A stretch of DNA of 64,000 nucleotides from Lentzea flava (GTDB lineage Bacteria; Actinomycetota; Actinomycetes; Mycobacteriales; Pseudonocardiaceae). Below the pieces are notes generated by a model, which saw nothing but the letters and a program-made list of their open reading frames with translations, was not told the origin of the DNA and did no database searches. Below are positions 8,913 through 16,888 of this stretch, piece by piece. Within the stretch, counting starts at the first letter, position 1, and every line of letters starts with the position of its first letter. The stretch is from positions 206 through 64,205 of the forward strand of contig NZ_BMRE01000040.1 in assembly GCF_014648475.1 (NCBI RefSeq), given 5' to 3'. A program made the position numbers and the translations under genes.

Positions 8913-9346
8913 ACGAGGAACGGATCCAGGCCACCGAGCAGCTGCGGCGCGACCTCGAGGTCCTCACGGCCACGGTCGAGCACCCGAACGGGCTGTGCAT
9001 GGTCACGGCGTCGCCGAAGGGCGAGATCAGGGCGCTGCACCTGCACCCGGCGTTGCTGCAGCAGGGCGCGCAGGCGGTCGGCGAGGTCGTCACGGAGACA
9101 GTGCGGCTCGCGACCAACGCCGCCGTGCAGACGAGCTTCAACAAGATGGCGCTGGCGCTCGGTGACGGAATCGCGATCGACGTCGAATCGATCGCCGGCG
9201 ATTCACCCTTCCGGTCGACGTGGAACCCGGTCGTGCCGCCCAAACCCGCAGCTGGAGACGCACCGCCCGAGCGGCGGCCCAGGACGCCGATCGTCGACGA
9301 CCCCGACGAGGACGCGTTCTTCGAGAACCCCTTTGGGCGCCGGTGA
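8909..9346 (+). CDS. YbaB/EbfC-like protein (second of a pair)
   Basis: A 145-aa protein with the same plan as its neighbour: an N-terminal helix (ERIQATEQLRRDLEVLTATV), a beta-hairpin (LCMVTASPKGEIRALHLHPALL) and a second helix (AVGEVVTETVRLATNAAVQ). A proline-rich, acidic tail ends in DEDAFFENPFG. The GTG at 8909 overlaps the previous stop; a GTG at 8900 is an alternative. Co-translation and shared fold suggest a paralogous pair working together. Function is unproven. Confidence 0.68.
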   Translation: MNEERIQATEQLRRDLEVLTATVEHPNGLCMVTASPKGEIRALHLHPALLQQGAQAVGEVVTETVRLATNAAVQTSFNKMALALGDGIAIDVESIAGDSPFRSTWNPVVPPKPAAGDAPPERRPRTPIVDDPDEDAFFENPFGRR

Positions 9347-9400
9347 TCAGCACCGTTAGGCTCGCCCACGGCATCAGGCAGGCGTGACCGGGAGGTCAGG

Positions 9401-10615
9401 ATGGCGCAGGACATCGTCCCCATCGAGCTGGGGCTGACGCAGGGTGACGTGGTCACGCTGTGGGCACCCCGCTGGCGCGAGAAGGGCGAGGAGTGGGAGG
9501 CGTTCCTCGGTGACGAGGAGGACCTGTTCGTCTTCCCCGACGCCGCGCACCTCGCCGCCTTCGTCCGCACCGCCGAGGAGCACGACCTCACCGACCACCC
9601 GGCGTGGTCGATCGTGCCGTCGCTGGGCGTCGCGGACCTCTCGCCCGACGACAACCACCAGTTCGACCTCGTCGGCGTGCCCGAGCTGATCGCGGAGGAC
9701 CCGGACACCTGGACGATCGGTGAGCTCGCCGACGTCATCGCGATCGTGCGCGCGCTCGCGGACGTCTGCGACCTGGAGAAGGTCCACGAGGTGCTCGACT
9801 CCGCGGAGGGCTTCTCGCTGCTGCCGCAGGGCACGCTGCCGTTCAGCGGCCGCGACGGCGCGAAGCTGTGGGACGAGCTGTCCGAGATCGTCTCCGAGAA
9901 GTGGGACGAGGTCCTCGACGCGATCGACAGCGTGGTGAGCACGCCGGAGGTCCCGGAGAAGGAGCTCGCCATCGCGCAGGAGGAGCTCGCCGCGCTCGAG
10001 GCCGAGACCGCGGCATCCGCCGACACCTCCGACGACGAGGACTCCGCCGAGGAGAGCGCCGAGCCCACCGGTTTCTGGGCCGAGGTCGGCATCGACCCCA
10101 TCAAGATCATCACGTCCGCCGGCGAGTTCTACACGCTGCGCTGCTACCTCGGCGACGACCCGGTGTTCCTCGGCCGCCGCGGCAAGATCGAGGTCTTCAC
10201 CTCGCCGCGCGCACTGAGCCGGTTCGTGGCCGAGAACGACGACCACGACCTCGCCGAGGTCGAGACGTGGAACGACGTCAAGGTCAAGGCCACCGCGGGC
10301 GAGCTCGACGTCGACGTGGACGACGACAACGTCTACGTGCTGACCGGCATCGCCGAGGACATGGAGGAGGGCCCGGACGCCCTCGACCCGCAGCAGCTCG
10401 ACCTCGCCGTCGAACTGTTCGAGGACGCGGGCGAGTGGGCAGAGGACGACTCGGTGAAGGACGCGCTGGCATCGTCCGAGTCGCTCGGCTGGCTGGTGTC
10501 CTTCGTGGTCGCGCCGGACCCGACGCGTCTCGCGCCGTCCGCCCCGTACGACGCCGAAGTGGCCGCGTTCCGCGAGCTGCAGGCGAAGTTCGAGGACCGG
10601 CTCAACGTCAACTGA
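9401..10615 (+). CDS. Acidic two-repeat protein of unknown function
   Basis: This 404-aa protein is very rich in Asp and Glu and has no signal peptide or membrane segment. Two halves match each other: the N-half contains FLGDEEDLFVFPDAAHLAAFV and HDLTDHPAW, and the C-half contains YLGDDPVFLGRRGKIEVFTSP, LSRFV and HDLAEVETW at equivalent spacing. Each repeat then continues into an L-G-x-x-E segment and an acidic helix. A low-complexity acidic linker (about 195-225) joins the halves. I have seen such proteins annotated only as hypothetical in actinobacteria. It follows the YbaB-like pair by 54 bp, and a terminator follows it, so it may belong to that transcript. Confidence 0.8.
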   Translation: MAQDIVPIELGLTQGDVVTLWAPRWREKGEEWEAFLGDEEDLFVFPDAAHLAAFVRTAEEHDLTDHPAWSIVPSLGVADLSPDDNHQFDLVGVPELIAEDPDTWTIGELADVIAIVRALADVCDLEKVHEVLDSAEGFSLLPQGTLPFSGRDGAKLWDELSEIVSEKWDEVLDAIDSVVSTPEVPEKELAIAQEELAALEAETAASADTSDDEDSAEESAEPTGFWAEVGIDPIKIITSAGEFYTLRCYLGDDPVFLGRRGKIEVFTSPRALSRFVAENDDHDLAEVETWNDVKVKATAGELDVDVDDDNVYVLTGIAEDMEEGPDALDPQQLDLAVELFEDAGEWAEDDSVKDALASSESLGWLVSFVVAPDPTRLAPSAPYDAEVAAFRELQAKFEDRLNVN

Positions 10616-10631
10616 CGCGTTTCAACGATGA

Positions 10632-10662
10632 AGAGGGCCACCCGCGGGTGGCCCTCTTTTTG
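10632..10662 (+). terminator. Rho-independent terminator
   Basis: A perfect 12-bp GC-rich stem (10632-10643 with 10646-10657) closes on a minimal loop and is followed by a run of T. It sits 17 bp after the stop of the acidic two-repeat gene. Confidence 0.88.
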
Positions 10663-10669
10663 GCTGTAG

Positions 10670-10890
10670 AGCGAGGCCGAGCTCGGCCGCCGCTACGAGG
10701 TCAGCCGCGTGACCGTCAGGCGTGCGCTGGAACCTCTCCCTTCGAGCGTCGCACTCACCTTGGGCGCCGGCGAGATGCTGCGCGTGCGTTCGTTGCGCCG
10801 CACCGGTTCCTCACCGTTGGACGTCGTCGCGGAGTGGGTGCCGCTGGCGTTGGCGGCACCGGTCAGCCGCGCCGACATCGCCGCCGTTCG
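10670..10890 (+). pseudogene. Remnant of a GntR/UTRA-family regulator
   Basis: Reading from 10670 gives SEAELGRRYEVSRVTVRRALE, which is the recognition-helix part of a GntR winged helix-turn-helix. It passes directly into LPSSVALTLGAGEMLRVRSLRR and DVVAEWVPLALAAPVSRADI, which matches a UTRA ligand-binding domain. The roughly 60-100 residues normally between these parts are missing, there is no plausible start (stop codon at 10667), and the frame breaks at about 10885. It appears to be an internally deleted, decayed gene. Assignment is by motif recognition. Confidence 0.6.
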
Positions 10891-10904
10891 CCGCGGGCGA
10901 TGTC

Positions 10905-11111
10905 GGCCCACTGCCGGGGCACGACCGGCGCTATCTGCTCGACTCCGCGCGGATCGGCCGTGAGCTCGGATGGCGCCCGGAGATCGGCTTCGAGGCCGGT
11001 GTCCGGGACACCATCCGCTGGTACGCGGCCAATCGCGCGTGGTGGGAGCCGTTGCTGAAGCTCGGCCCGATCGACGAGAGCGCGTGGGCCCAGCAGACGA
11101 CTACGCGGTGA
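10905..11111 (+). pseudogene. C-terminal fragment of a dTDP-glucose 4,6-dehydratase-like gene
   Basis: In the frame of the stop at 11109-11111 the translation contains PGHDRRYLLDSARIGRELGW, then RPEIGFEAGVRDTI and WYAANRAWWEPL. This is the characteristic C-terminus of RfbB/RmlB-type dehydratases (normally about 330 aa). Everything upstream of the PGHDRRY motif is absent and the preceding sequence belongs to the GntR remnant in another frame. The fragment overlaps the 3' end of add by 11 bp. It is a relic of a lost sugar gene, not a functional CDS. Confidence 0.65.
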
Positions 11112-12189
11112 GCGCCGCGTACCCCGGCTTGATCAGCTCGTTGATGATCGCGAGCCGCTCGTCGAACCCGATGAACGCCGACTTCATGGCGTTGATCGTG
11201 AACCACTGCAGGTCCGCCCAGCCGTAGCCGAACGTGTCGACCAGCGCGGCGAACTCGCTGGAGAGCGTGCAGTCGCTCATCAGGCGGTTGTCGGTGTTGA
11301 CGGTGACGCGGAACCGCAGCTTGGCGAGCAGGCCGATCGGGTGGTCGGCCATGCTGGCCGCGGCGCCGGTCTGCAGGTTCGAGGTCGGGCACATCTCCAG
11401 CGGGATGCGGCGGTCGCGGACGTACGCGGCCAGGCGGCCCAGCTGGACCGTGCCGTCGCCGGACACCTTGATGTCGTCGACGATCCGCACGCCGTGGCCG
11501 AGCCGTTCGGCGCCGCAGTGCTGGATGGCCTCCCAGATGGACGGCAGGCCGAACGCCTCACCGGCGTGGATGGTGAAGTGCGCGTTCTGCTGGCGCAGGT
11601 ACTCGAACGTGTCGAGGCCCCTGGTGGGAGGGAAGCCGGCCTCCGGGCCCGCGATGTCGAACCCGACGACGCCGAGGTCGCGGTAGCGGACGGCGAGCTC
11701 GGCGATGCGCAGCCAGCCCTCGTTCTGGCGCATGGCGCAGAGCAGGGTGCCGATGCGGATCTTGCGGCCGGTCTCGGCGACACGGGCGGAGCCGAGGCGG
11801 AAGCCCTCCTGGACGGCCTCGACGACCTGCTCCAGCGAGAGTCCCTTCTCGGTGTTCAGCTCGGGCGCGTAGCGGATCTCGGCGTAGACGACACCGTCGG
11901 CCGCCAGGTCCTCGACGGCCTCGGCGGCGACGCGCACCAGCGCGGCCTCGTCCTGCATGACACCGCACGTGTGGGCAAAACCTTCGAGGTAGCGCACGAG
12001 CGACCCCGAGTTCGCGTTGTCGCGGAACCAGCCGCCGAGCACGCCCGCGTCCGTGGTGGGCAGGCCCTGGTAGCCGGAGGCATCGGCGAGTTCGATCACC
12101 GTCTGCGGGCGGAGGCCACCGTCGAGGTGGTCGTGCAGCAGCACCTTCGGCGCGCTGCGGATGGTCTCCAAGGAAAGCGGCGTGGACAT
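11101..12189 (-). CDS. add: Adenosine deaminase
   Basis: This 362-aa cytoplasmic zinc enzyme converts adenosine or deoxyadenosine to inosine or deoxyinosine plus ammonia. Family motifs are intact: the metal-binding [10 protein letters not shown] (H19, H21), FDIAGPE, the catalytic IHAGE, GHGVRI, the [10 protein letters not shown] strand and VNTDNR near the C-terminus carrying the metal-binding aspartate. Length fits the family. As in mycobacteria it lies close to deoA and cdd, but here an unrelated coiled-coil gene on the other strand separates them. An 8-bp inverted repeat about 80 bp upstream is a possible operator. Confidence 0.97.
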   Translation of the reverse strand: MSTPLSLETIRSAPKVLLHDHLDGGLRPQTVIELADASGYQGLPTTDAGVLGGWFRDNANSGSLVRYLEGFAHTCGVMQDEAALVRVAAEAVEDLAADGVVYAEIRYAPELNTEKGLSLEQVVEAVQEGFRLGSARVAETGRKIRIGTLLCAMRQNEGWLRIAELAVRYRDLGVVGFDIAGPEAGFPPTRGLDTFEYLRQQNAHFTIHAGEAFGLPSIWEAIQHCGAERLGHGVRIVDDIKVSGDGTVQLGRLAAYVRDRRIPLEMCPTSNLQTGAAASMADHPIGLLAKLRFRVTVNTDNRLMSDCTLSSEFAALVDTFGYGWADLQWFTINAMKSAFIGFDERLAIINELIKPGYAALTA

Positions 12190-12524
12190 TGCTACACGTT
12201 ACTTCAGGCGACACGCCGCTTCAGCGCTGGCCAAAATGATCTTGCTACCACTATGATCGTTTGTCGGTTCACGGATGTTGCCGATCCGTGATCAGCAACT
12301 TTCTGCAACCGGATCGCGGCTTGAGTCACCCCAAGGTAGGAACATCACCGGTCGCAATCGGACGCTTCCGGCCAGTAACTTGGCGTTCGGAGCAGTGAGG
12401 TAGCCTGATCGGGTCAGTCGCCCGTCCGCGCCCGGCCATTTTCTGGCGGGGGTGGTACAGACACGCGCCGTGACGCGGATAGGCTCCCGTGGTCTCCCCC
12501 TCCCCTGGACGAAGGCACTCAGCC
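12190..12524. promoter_or_regulatory. Divergent regulatory region between add and the coiled-coil gene
   Basis: This 335-bp gap holds an inverted repeat at 12269-12291 (8-bp arms, 7-nt spacer), and a candidate -10 box TAGGCT at 12480-12485 serving the plus-strand gene at 12525. The -35 for it is not clear. A second, weaker pair (TTGGCG at 12380, TAGCCT at 12401, 15-bp spacing) is also present. No ORF with coding character was seen. Confidence 0.35.
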
Positions 12525-13925
12525 GTGACAGAGAACAACAACTCCACGATGTCCTTCGATCGGATGCGCAACATGCTCACGCGCGCCGCGGAGATCCGTG
12601 AGAGCGAGCAGCAGCAGATCTTCGACGCGTTGGACGAGATCCACGCCCGGATGTCGCCTCTGGAGTCGCTGGGTTCGGTCCGCAAGCGCCTGTCGGAGCT
12701 GCCGGACCGCACCGAGGTCAGCGTGCTCGCGGAGCGCCTGGACGAGGCCCTCGCCAAGCTGGAGGCCCAGGACAACGCGGTCGCCGACATCGGCCGTGCC
12801 GTCGACGCCCTCGTCGACAAGCTCGCCAAGCCCTTCGCCCAGCTGGACGGCCGCCTCGACGGCGTCGCGGGCCGCTTCGAGGGCGTCGCGGGCCGCATGG
12901 ACGGCCTCGAGGACAAGCTCGCGAGCATCCACAAGCGCATCGACGACCTCGACGGTCACCTGGACAAGCAGGACGGCAAGGTCGACGCGATCCCCGGCGC
13001 CGTCACCACCCCGCTGCGCGAGCGCATCGAGGCCCTCGAAGCCGCCCTGCGCGGCCGCCTCGACGAGGTCGACGAGGGCGTGCACGAGCACCTCGACGGC
13101 ACCCGCGAGGCCCTGCAGAAGATCCTCGCCGACTCCTTCTCCGGCATCCACGGCCGCGCCGACGAGCAGCGCGACGCCCTGGCCGCCGCCCGCGCCGAGC
13201 TCGCCGCCGCCGTCGCCGACAGCCGCGAGAAGCTCGTGTCCGCGGTGAACGACCGCCACAACCAGCTGGCCTCGTCCCTCGCCGAGACCCGCACCGAGCT
13301 GTCCGGCGCCGTGGCGGAGACCCGCGGCGAACTGGCCGGCGCGGTCACCGAAACCCGCGACTCCCTGGCCACCTCGCTGGCCGAGACCCGCGCAGAACTC
13401 GCCTCGGCCGTCACCGACACCCGCGACGCCGTCAACGGCAAGCTGGACGAGGCCCGCACGGCCCTGTACGCGGCGATCGAGCAGACCCGCGACCAGGTCG
13501 ACGCGGCCGACCGCCTGGAGGCCCTCGCCAGCCGCCTGGAGCAGGTCACCTCGAAGCTCGACACGATGACCGACCGCCTGGACAAGGTCGAGGACGACTT
13601 CGCCGCCCGCATCGCCGAACTCGGCGGTTCGGTGGACGCGGGCCTGTCGAAGGTCGCCGAGACCGTGGGCGCCCGCCCGGACACCGACGCCCTGCAGTCC
13701 CTGGTCCGCAAGTCGAACCAGGAGTCCGAACTGCGCATCGGCGGCCAGCTGGACGAGGCCATGGCCACCTTCGCCGAGCTCATCCTCGGCGGCGGCTCCC
13801 CCACGCCTCCCCCGCCGCCCACCGCCCTGCCGCGTCCGCAGCGCCGCACCCGCAAGAACGGCCCGAAGCCGGCCAACGGCGGCAAGGACATGGACGACGA
13901 CGACCTGGCGGCCGAGGGCGCCTGA
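12525..13925 (+). CDS. Apolipoprotein-like hendecad coiled-coil protein
   Basis: The 466-aa protein is almost wholly helical and charged, with no signal peptide or membrane span. Residues about 245-325 contain seven consecutive 11-residue units of the type L-x-x-x-(L/V/I)-x-(E/D)-(T/A)-R-x-x (for example LASSLAETRTE, LSGAVAETRGE, LAGAVTETRDS). Upstream are longer repeats such as LDGVAGRFEGVAGRMDGLEDKL. The C-terminus is a Pro-rich then Lys/Arg and Asp tail. The GTG at 12525 follows GAAGG at 9 nt. Such proteins resemble apolipoprotein A or phage-tail/Ebh-like coiled coils; a scaffold or DNA/membrane-associated role is possible. The specific function is unknown. Confidence 0.85.
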   Translation: MTENNNSTMSFDRMRNMLTRAAEIRESEQQQIFDALDEIHARMSPLESLGSVRKRLSELPDRTEVSVLAERLDEALAKLEAQDNAVADIGRAVDALVDKLAKPFAQLDGRLDGVAGRFEGVAGRMDGLEDKLASIHKRIDDLDGHLDKQDGKVDAIPGAVTTPLRERIEALEAALRGRLDEVDEGVHEHLDGTREALQKILADSFSGIHGRADEQRDALAAARAELAAAVADSREKLVSAVNDRHNQLASSLAETRTELSGAVAETRGELAGAVTETRDSLATSLAETRAELASAVTDTRDAVNGKLDEARTALYAAIEQTRDQVDAADRLEALASRLEQVTSKLDTMTDRLDKVEDDFAARIAELGGSVDAGLSKVAETVGARPDTDALQSLVRKSNQESELRIGGQLDEAMATFAELILGGGSPTPPPPPTALPRPQRRTRKNGPKPANGGKDMDDDDLAAEGA

Positions 13926-13940
13926 TCGCCTGACACGTCA

Positions 13941-13977
13941 ACGGCCCCGGAGCTCGCGTGAGCTCCGGGGCCGTTCT
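13941..13977. terminator. Bidirectional terminator
   Basis: A perfect 15-bp stem (13941-13955 with 13960-13974, 4-nt loop) lies between the convergent coiled-coil gene and deoA. The flanks are only weakly T-rich on either strand, but the position fits termination from both sides. Confidence 0.8.
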
Positions 13978-13987
13978 CGTTGGTTCC

Positions 13988-15262
13988 TCAGCCGCGAATG
14001 GTGTCGATGACGAGCGGTGACCGTTCCGGCGCCGACTCCGACACCGAGTACGCGCCCTCCAACGCCTGCAGGGCGCCGTCGATCGCGTCCGGGGTGTCGG
14101 TGTACAGCTCCAGCAACGGCTGCCCGGCCTCCACGGCGTCTCCCGGCTTGGCCAGGCAGAGCACGCCAGCCCCTGCCTGCACCGGGTCCTCCTTGCGCGC
14201 CCGCCCGGCTCCGAGCCGCCAGGCGGCCACCCCGACGCCATAAGCGTCCAAAGTGGACAGGACACCGGAGGCGGGTGCCGTGACGACGTGCCGGTGCGAG
14301 CCGACCGGAAGCGGAGCCTCCGGATCACCGCCCTGCGCGCGGATCATCCGAGCCCACGTCTCGTACGCTTCACCGGAGGCCAGCACAGCGGCCGGGTCAG
14401 CGGAAATTCCAGCCAGGGACAGCATCTCCGAAGCCAGCGCCACCGTCAGCTCGACGACGTCGGCAGGCCCGCCACCGCGCAGCACGTCGACGGACTCGGC
14501 CACCTCGACCGCGTTGCCGACGGCACGCCCGAGCGGCACCGACATGTCGGTCAGCAACGCCGAAATCCGCACACCGTGCTCAACCCCGATGGCCACCAAC
14601 GCCTCAGCGAGAGCACGAGCGGAAGCCAGATCCTTCATGAAGGCCCCGGACCCGACCTTCACGTCCAGCACCAACGACTCCGCGCCCTCCGCGATCTTCT
14701 TCGACATGATCGAAGACGCGATCAGCGGAATCGCCTCGACCGTCCCGGTGACGTCCCGCAACGCGTAGAGCTTCCGGTCGGCAGGAGCCAGGCCCTCGGT
14801 GGCAGCGCAGATCACCGCACCAACCGAGGAGAGCTGCGCTTGAATCTCCGAAGTGGACAGTGCGGCCCGCCAGCCGGGGATCGACTCCAACTTGTCCAGC
14901 GTCCCGCCGGTGTGTCCGAGCCCGCGCCCGGACAACTGCGGCACGGCCGCACCGCACGCGGCGACCAGCGGCGCCAGCGGCAGCGTGATCTTGTCGCCGA
15001 CACCACCGGTCGAGTGCTTGTCCACGGTCGGGCGCGAGACCTGCAGCGACAGGCGCTCGCCCGACGAGATCATCGCCTGCGTCCAGCGCGCGGTCTCCGC
15101 TGGCGACATGCCGTTGAAGAAGATCGCCATCGCCAGGGCGGACATCTGCTCGTCCGCGACCACACCGCGCGTGTACGCGTCGATGACCCAGTCGATCTGC
15201 GCGTCCGACAGGACATGACCGTCACGCTTGGCGCGAATGACGTCCACAGCCGAGAAACTCAT
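13988..15262 (-). CDS. deoA: Thymidine phosphorylase
   Basis: This 424-aa enzyme cleaves thymidine or deoxyuridine with phosphate to the base and 2-deoxyribose-1-phosphate. The signature SGRGLGHTGGTLDKLESIPG is intact, as are the phosphate-binding VDKHSTGGVGDK motif and DVKVGSGAFMK. Its length is slightly shorter than the E. coli enzyme but normal for actinobacteria. The ATG at 15262 overlaps the cdd stop (ATGA junction). It is the last gene of the nucleoside uptake and salvage operon and completes pyrimidine nucleoside breakdown after deamination by Cdd. Confidence 0.97.
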   Translation of the reverse strand: MSFSAVDVIRAKRDGHVLSDAQIDWVIDAYTRGVVADEQMSALAMAIFFNGMSPAETARWTQAMISSGERLSLQVSRPTVDKHSTGGVGDKITLPLAPLVAACGAAVPQLSGRGLGHTGGTLDKLESIPGWRAALSTSEIQAQLSSVGAVICAATEGLAPADRKLYALRDVTGTVEAIPLIASSIMSKKIAEGAESLVLDVKVGSGAFMKDLASARALAEALVAIGVEHGVRISALLTDMSVPLGRAVGNAVEVAESVDVLRGGGPADVVELTVALASEMLSLAGISADPAAVLASGEAYETWARMIRAQGGDPEAPLPVGSHRHVVTAPASGVLSTLDAYGVGVAAWRLGAGRARKEDPVQAGAGVLCLAKPGDAVEAGQPLLELYTDTPDAIDGALQALEGAYSVSESAPERSPLVIDTIRG

Positions 15263-15642
15263 GGCAGGTCCTCCGGTCCGAACGCGTCGAGCAGCACCTC
15301 GGTCATCGGCAGCGGGCCGCGCGCGGTGTCGACGAGGCACTCGCGCCCGCCGAACTCGTAGATCACCTGGCGGCAGCGTCCGCACGGCATCAGCAGCTCG
15401 CCGCTGCCGGAACGACACGCCACGGCGACCAGCCGGCCGCCGCCGGTCAGCCGCAGCTGGCCGACCATGGTGCACTCGGCGCAGAGGCCGAGGCCGTAGG
15501 AAGCGTTCTCGACGTTGCAGCCGACGACAACGCGGCCGTCGTCGCACAGCGCCGCGGCCCCGACCTGAAGTCCCGAGTACGGGCAGTGGGCGAACGACGC
15601 CGCTTCCACCGCCCGTGCTCGCAACAACTCCCAATCAACCAC
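15259..15642 (-). CDS. cdd: Cytidine deaminase
   Basis: The 127-aa enzyme deaminates cytidine and deoxycytidine to (deoxy)uridine. It has the CDA fold motifs: FAHCPYSGLQVGAA, substrate-binding CNVENASYG, the zinc and catalytic segment CAEC (the usual C-A-E) and PCGRCRQ with the two further zinc cysteines, then a FGGRECLV strand. This is the small homotetrameric type. GTG at 15642 is chosen because it overlaps the permease stop by 8 nt and starts the family N-terminus. Overlap with deoA on the other side shows a tightly coupled operon. Confidence 0.96.
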   Translation of the reverse strand: MVDWELLRARAVEAASFAHCPYSGLQVGAAALCDDGRVVVGCNVENASYGLGLCAECTMVGQLRLTGGGRLVAVACRSGSGELLMPCGRCRQVIYEFGGRECLVDTARGPLPMTEVLLDAFGPEDLP

Positions 15643-16888
15643 GGCGGTAGACCACACCGTCGGCCGCCGGCATGCGCAACCGCTGCGATGCCACGGCCAG
15701 CACGGCCAGCGTCACCATGTGCGGCGCGTAGGACACGAACTCGCTGGGGATCTCGTCGAGGCTGATGTACAGCAGGTAGAGCAGGACGGCCACGACGATC
15801 GCGGCAGCCGCGGAGAACCACCTGCGCTTGATCAGCTGCCAGACCACGATCACGCCGAGCAGCAGGACCACGCCGTAGACCAGCGCGAGCACAGTCTCGC
15901 CGCCGGAACGCAGCTGCAGGCCGTCGGCGTAGCCGAACAGCGCCGCACCGCCCAGAAGCCCGCCGGGGCGCCAGTTGCCGAAGATCATCGCGGCCAGGCC
16001 GATGAAGCCGCGGCCGCCGGTCTGACCCTCCAGATAGGACAGCTGGCCCGCGTTCAGCACCAGGGCCGCGCCGCCGAGACCCGCGAGGGCTCCGGAGACG
16101 ATCACGGCGACGTACTTGTGGAAGTACACCTTCACGCCGAGGGAGTCCGCGGCGTGCGGGTTCTCGCCGACCGAGCGCAGGCGCAGGCCGAACCTGGTGC
16201 GCCACAACAGGTAGTACGACAGCGGCACGAGCAGGATCGTCAGCATCGTCAGCGGCGAGACGCCGGTGACGAGGCCGCGCAGGATGCCCGCGACGTCCGA
16301 GATGATCAGGCGCTGACCCTGCTCCAGCTCACCGAGCCAGTCGGCGAGACCCGCCGCCGAGTACGTCTCGAACGGCTGGACCGGCGGCGACTGGCGCGGG
16401 TTGTGCGACAGCGGCTCGAAGATCAGCGTCGACAGGTACTTCGTCAGACCGGCACCGAGCAGGTTGATCGCCACACCGGAGACGATGTGGTTGACGCCGA
16501 ACGACACGGTGGCGATCGCGTGCAGCAGACCGCCCAGCGCACCGAACACGACGGCGGCGATCACCGCGGCCCACGGGCCCCACTGGTAGCCGGCCCACGC
16601 CGCGCCCCAGGTGCCCATGATCATCATGCCTTCGAGGCCGATGTTGACCACACCGGCGCGTTCCGCCCACAGGCCGCCGAGACCGGCGAGCAGGATCGGC
16701 AGCGCCAGCCGGACCGCGGTCTGGGTCGTGCCCGACGACGTCAGCTGCAGGAAACCGGTCTGGTACGAGGTGACCGACAGCAGCACGATCGCACCGGCGA
16801 CACCGAGCAGGCCGACAGCCCAGCCGGGCACCTTGCGCTTGCGAGGCGCCGCCGGGACGTGGGGCTTCTCCTCCAGCGTCGTGATCAT
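15635..16888 (-). CDS. Nucleoside ABC transporter permease (second subunit, YufQ/NupQ-like)
   Basis: A 417-aa polytopic membrane protein of the BPD_transp_2 (branched-chain/ribose-type) permease family. Landmarks are SGTTQTAVRLALPILLAGLGG, AGVVNIGLEGMMIMG, SFGVNHIVSGVAINLLG, GLRLRSVGENPHAADSLGV and GRGFIGLAAMIFGNW. These are typical for permeases that pair with BMP-family binding proteins for nucleosides. It overlaps the other permease by 4 nt upstream and cdd by 8 nt downstream. The physical link with cdd and deoA supports nucleoside import. Confidence 0.93.
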   Translation of the reverse strand: MITTLEEKPHVPAAPRKRKVPGWAVGLLGVAGAIVLLSVTSYQTGFLQLTSSGTTQTAVRLALPILLAGLGGLWAERAGVVNIGLEGMMIMGTWGAAWAGYQWGPWAAVIAAVVFGALGGLLHAIATVSFGVNHIVSGVAINLLGAGLTKYLSTLIFEPLSHNPRQSPPVQPFETYSAAGLADWLGELEQGQRLIISDVAGILRGLVTGVSPLTMLTILLVPLSYYLLWRTRFGLRLRSVGENPHAADSLGVKVYFHKYVAVIVSGALAGLGGAALVLNAGQLSYLEGQTGGRGFIGLAAMIFGNWRPGGLLGGAALFGYADGLQLRSGGETVLALVYGVVLLLGVIVVWQLIKRRWFSAAAAIVVAVLLYLLYISLDEIPSEFVSYAPHMVTLAVLAVASQRLRMPAADGVVYRRG

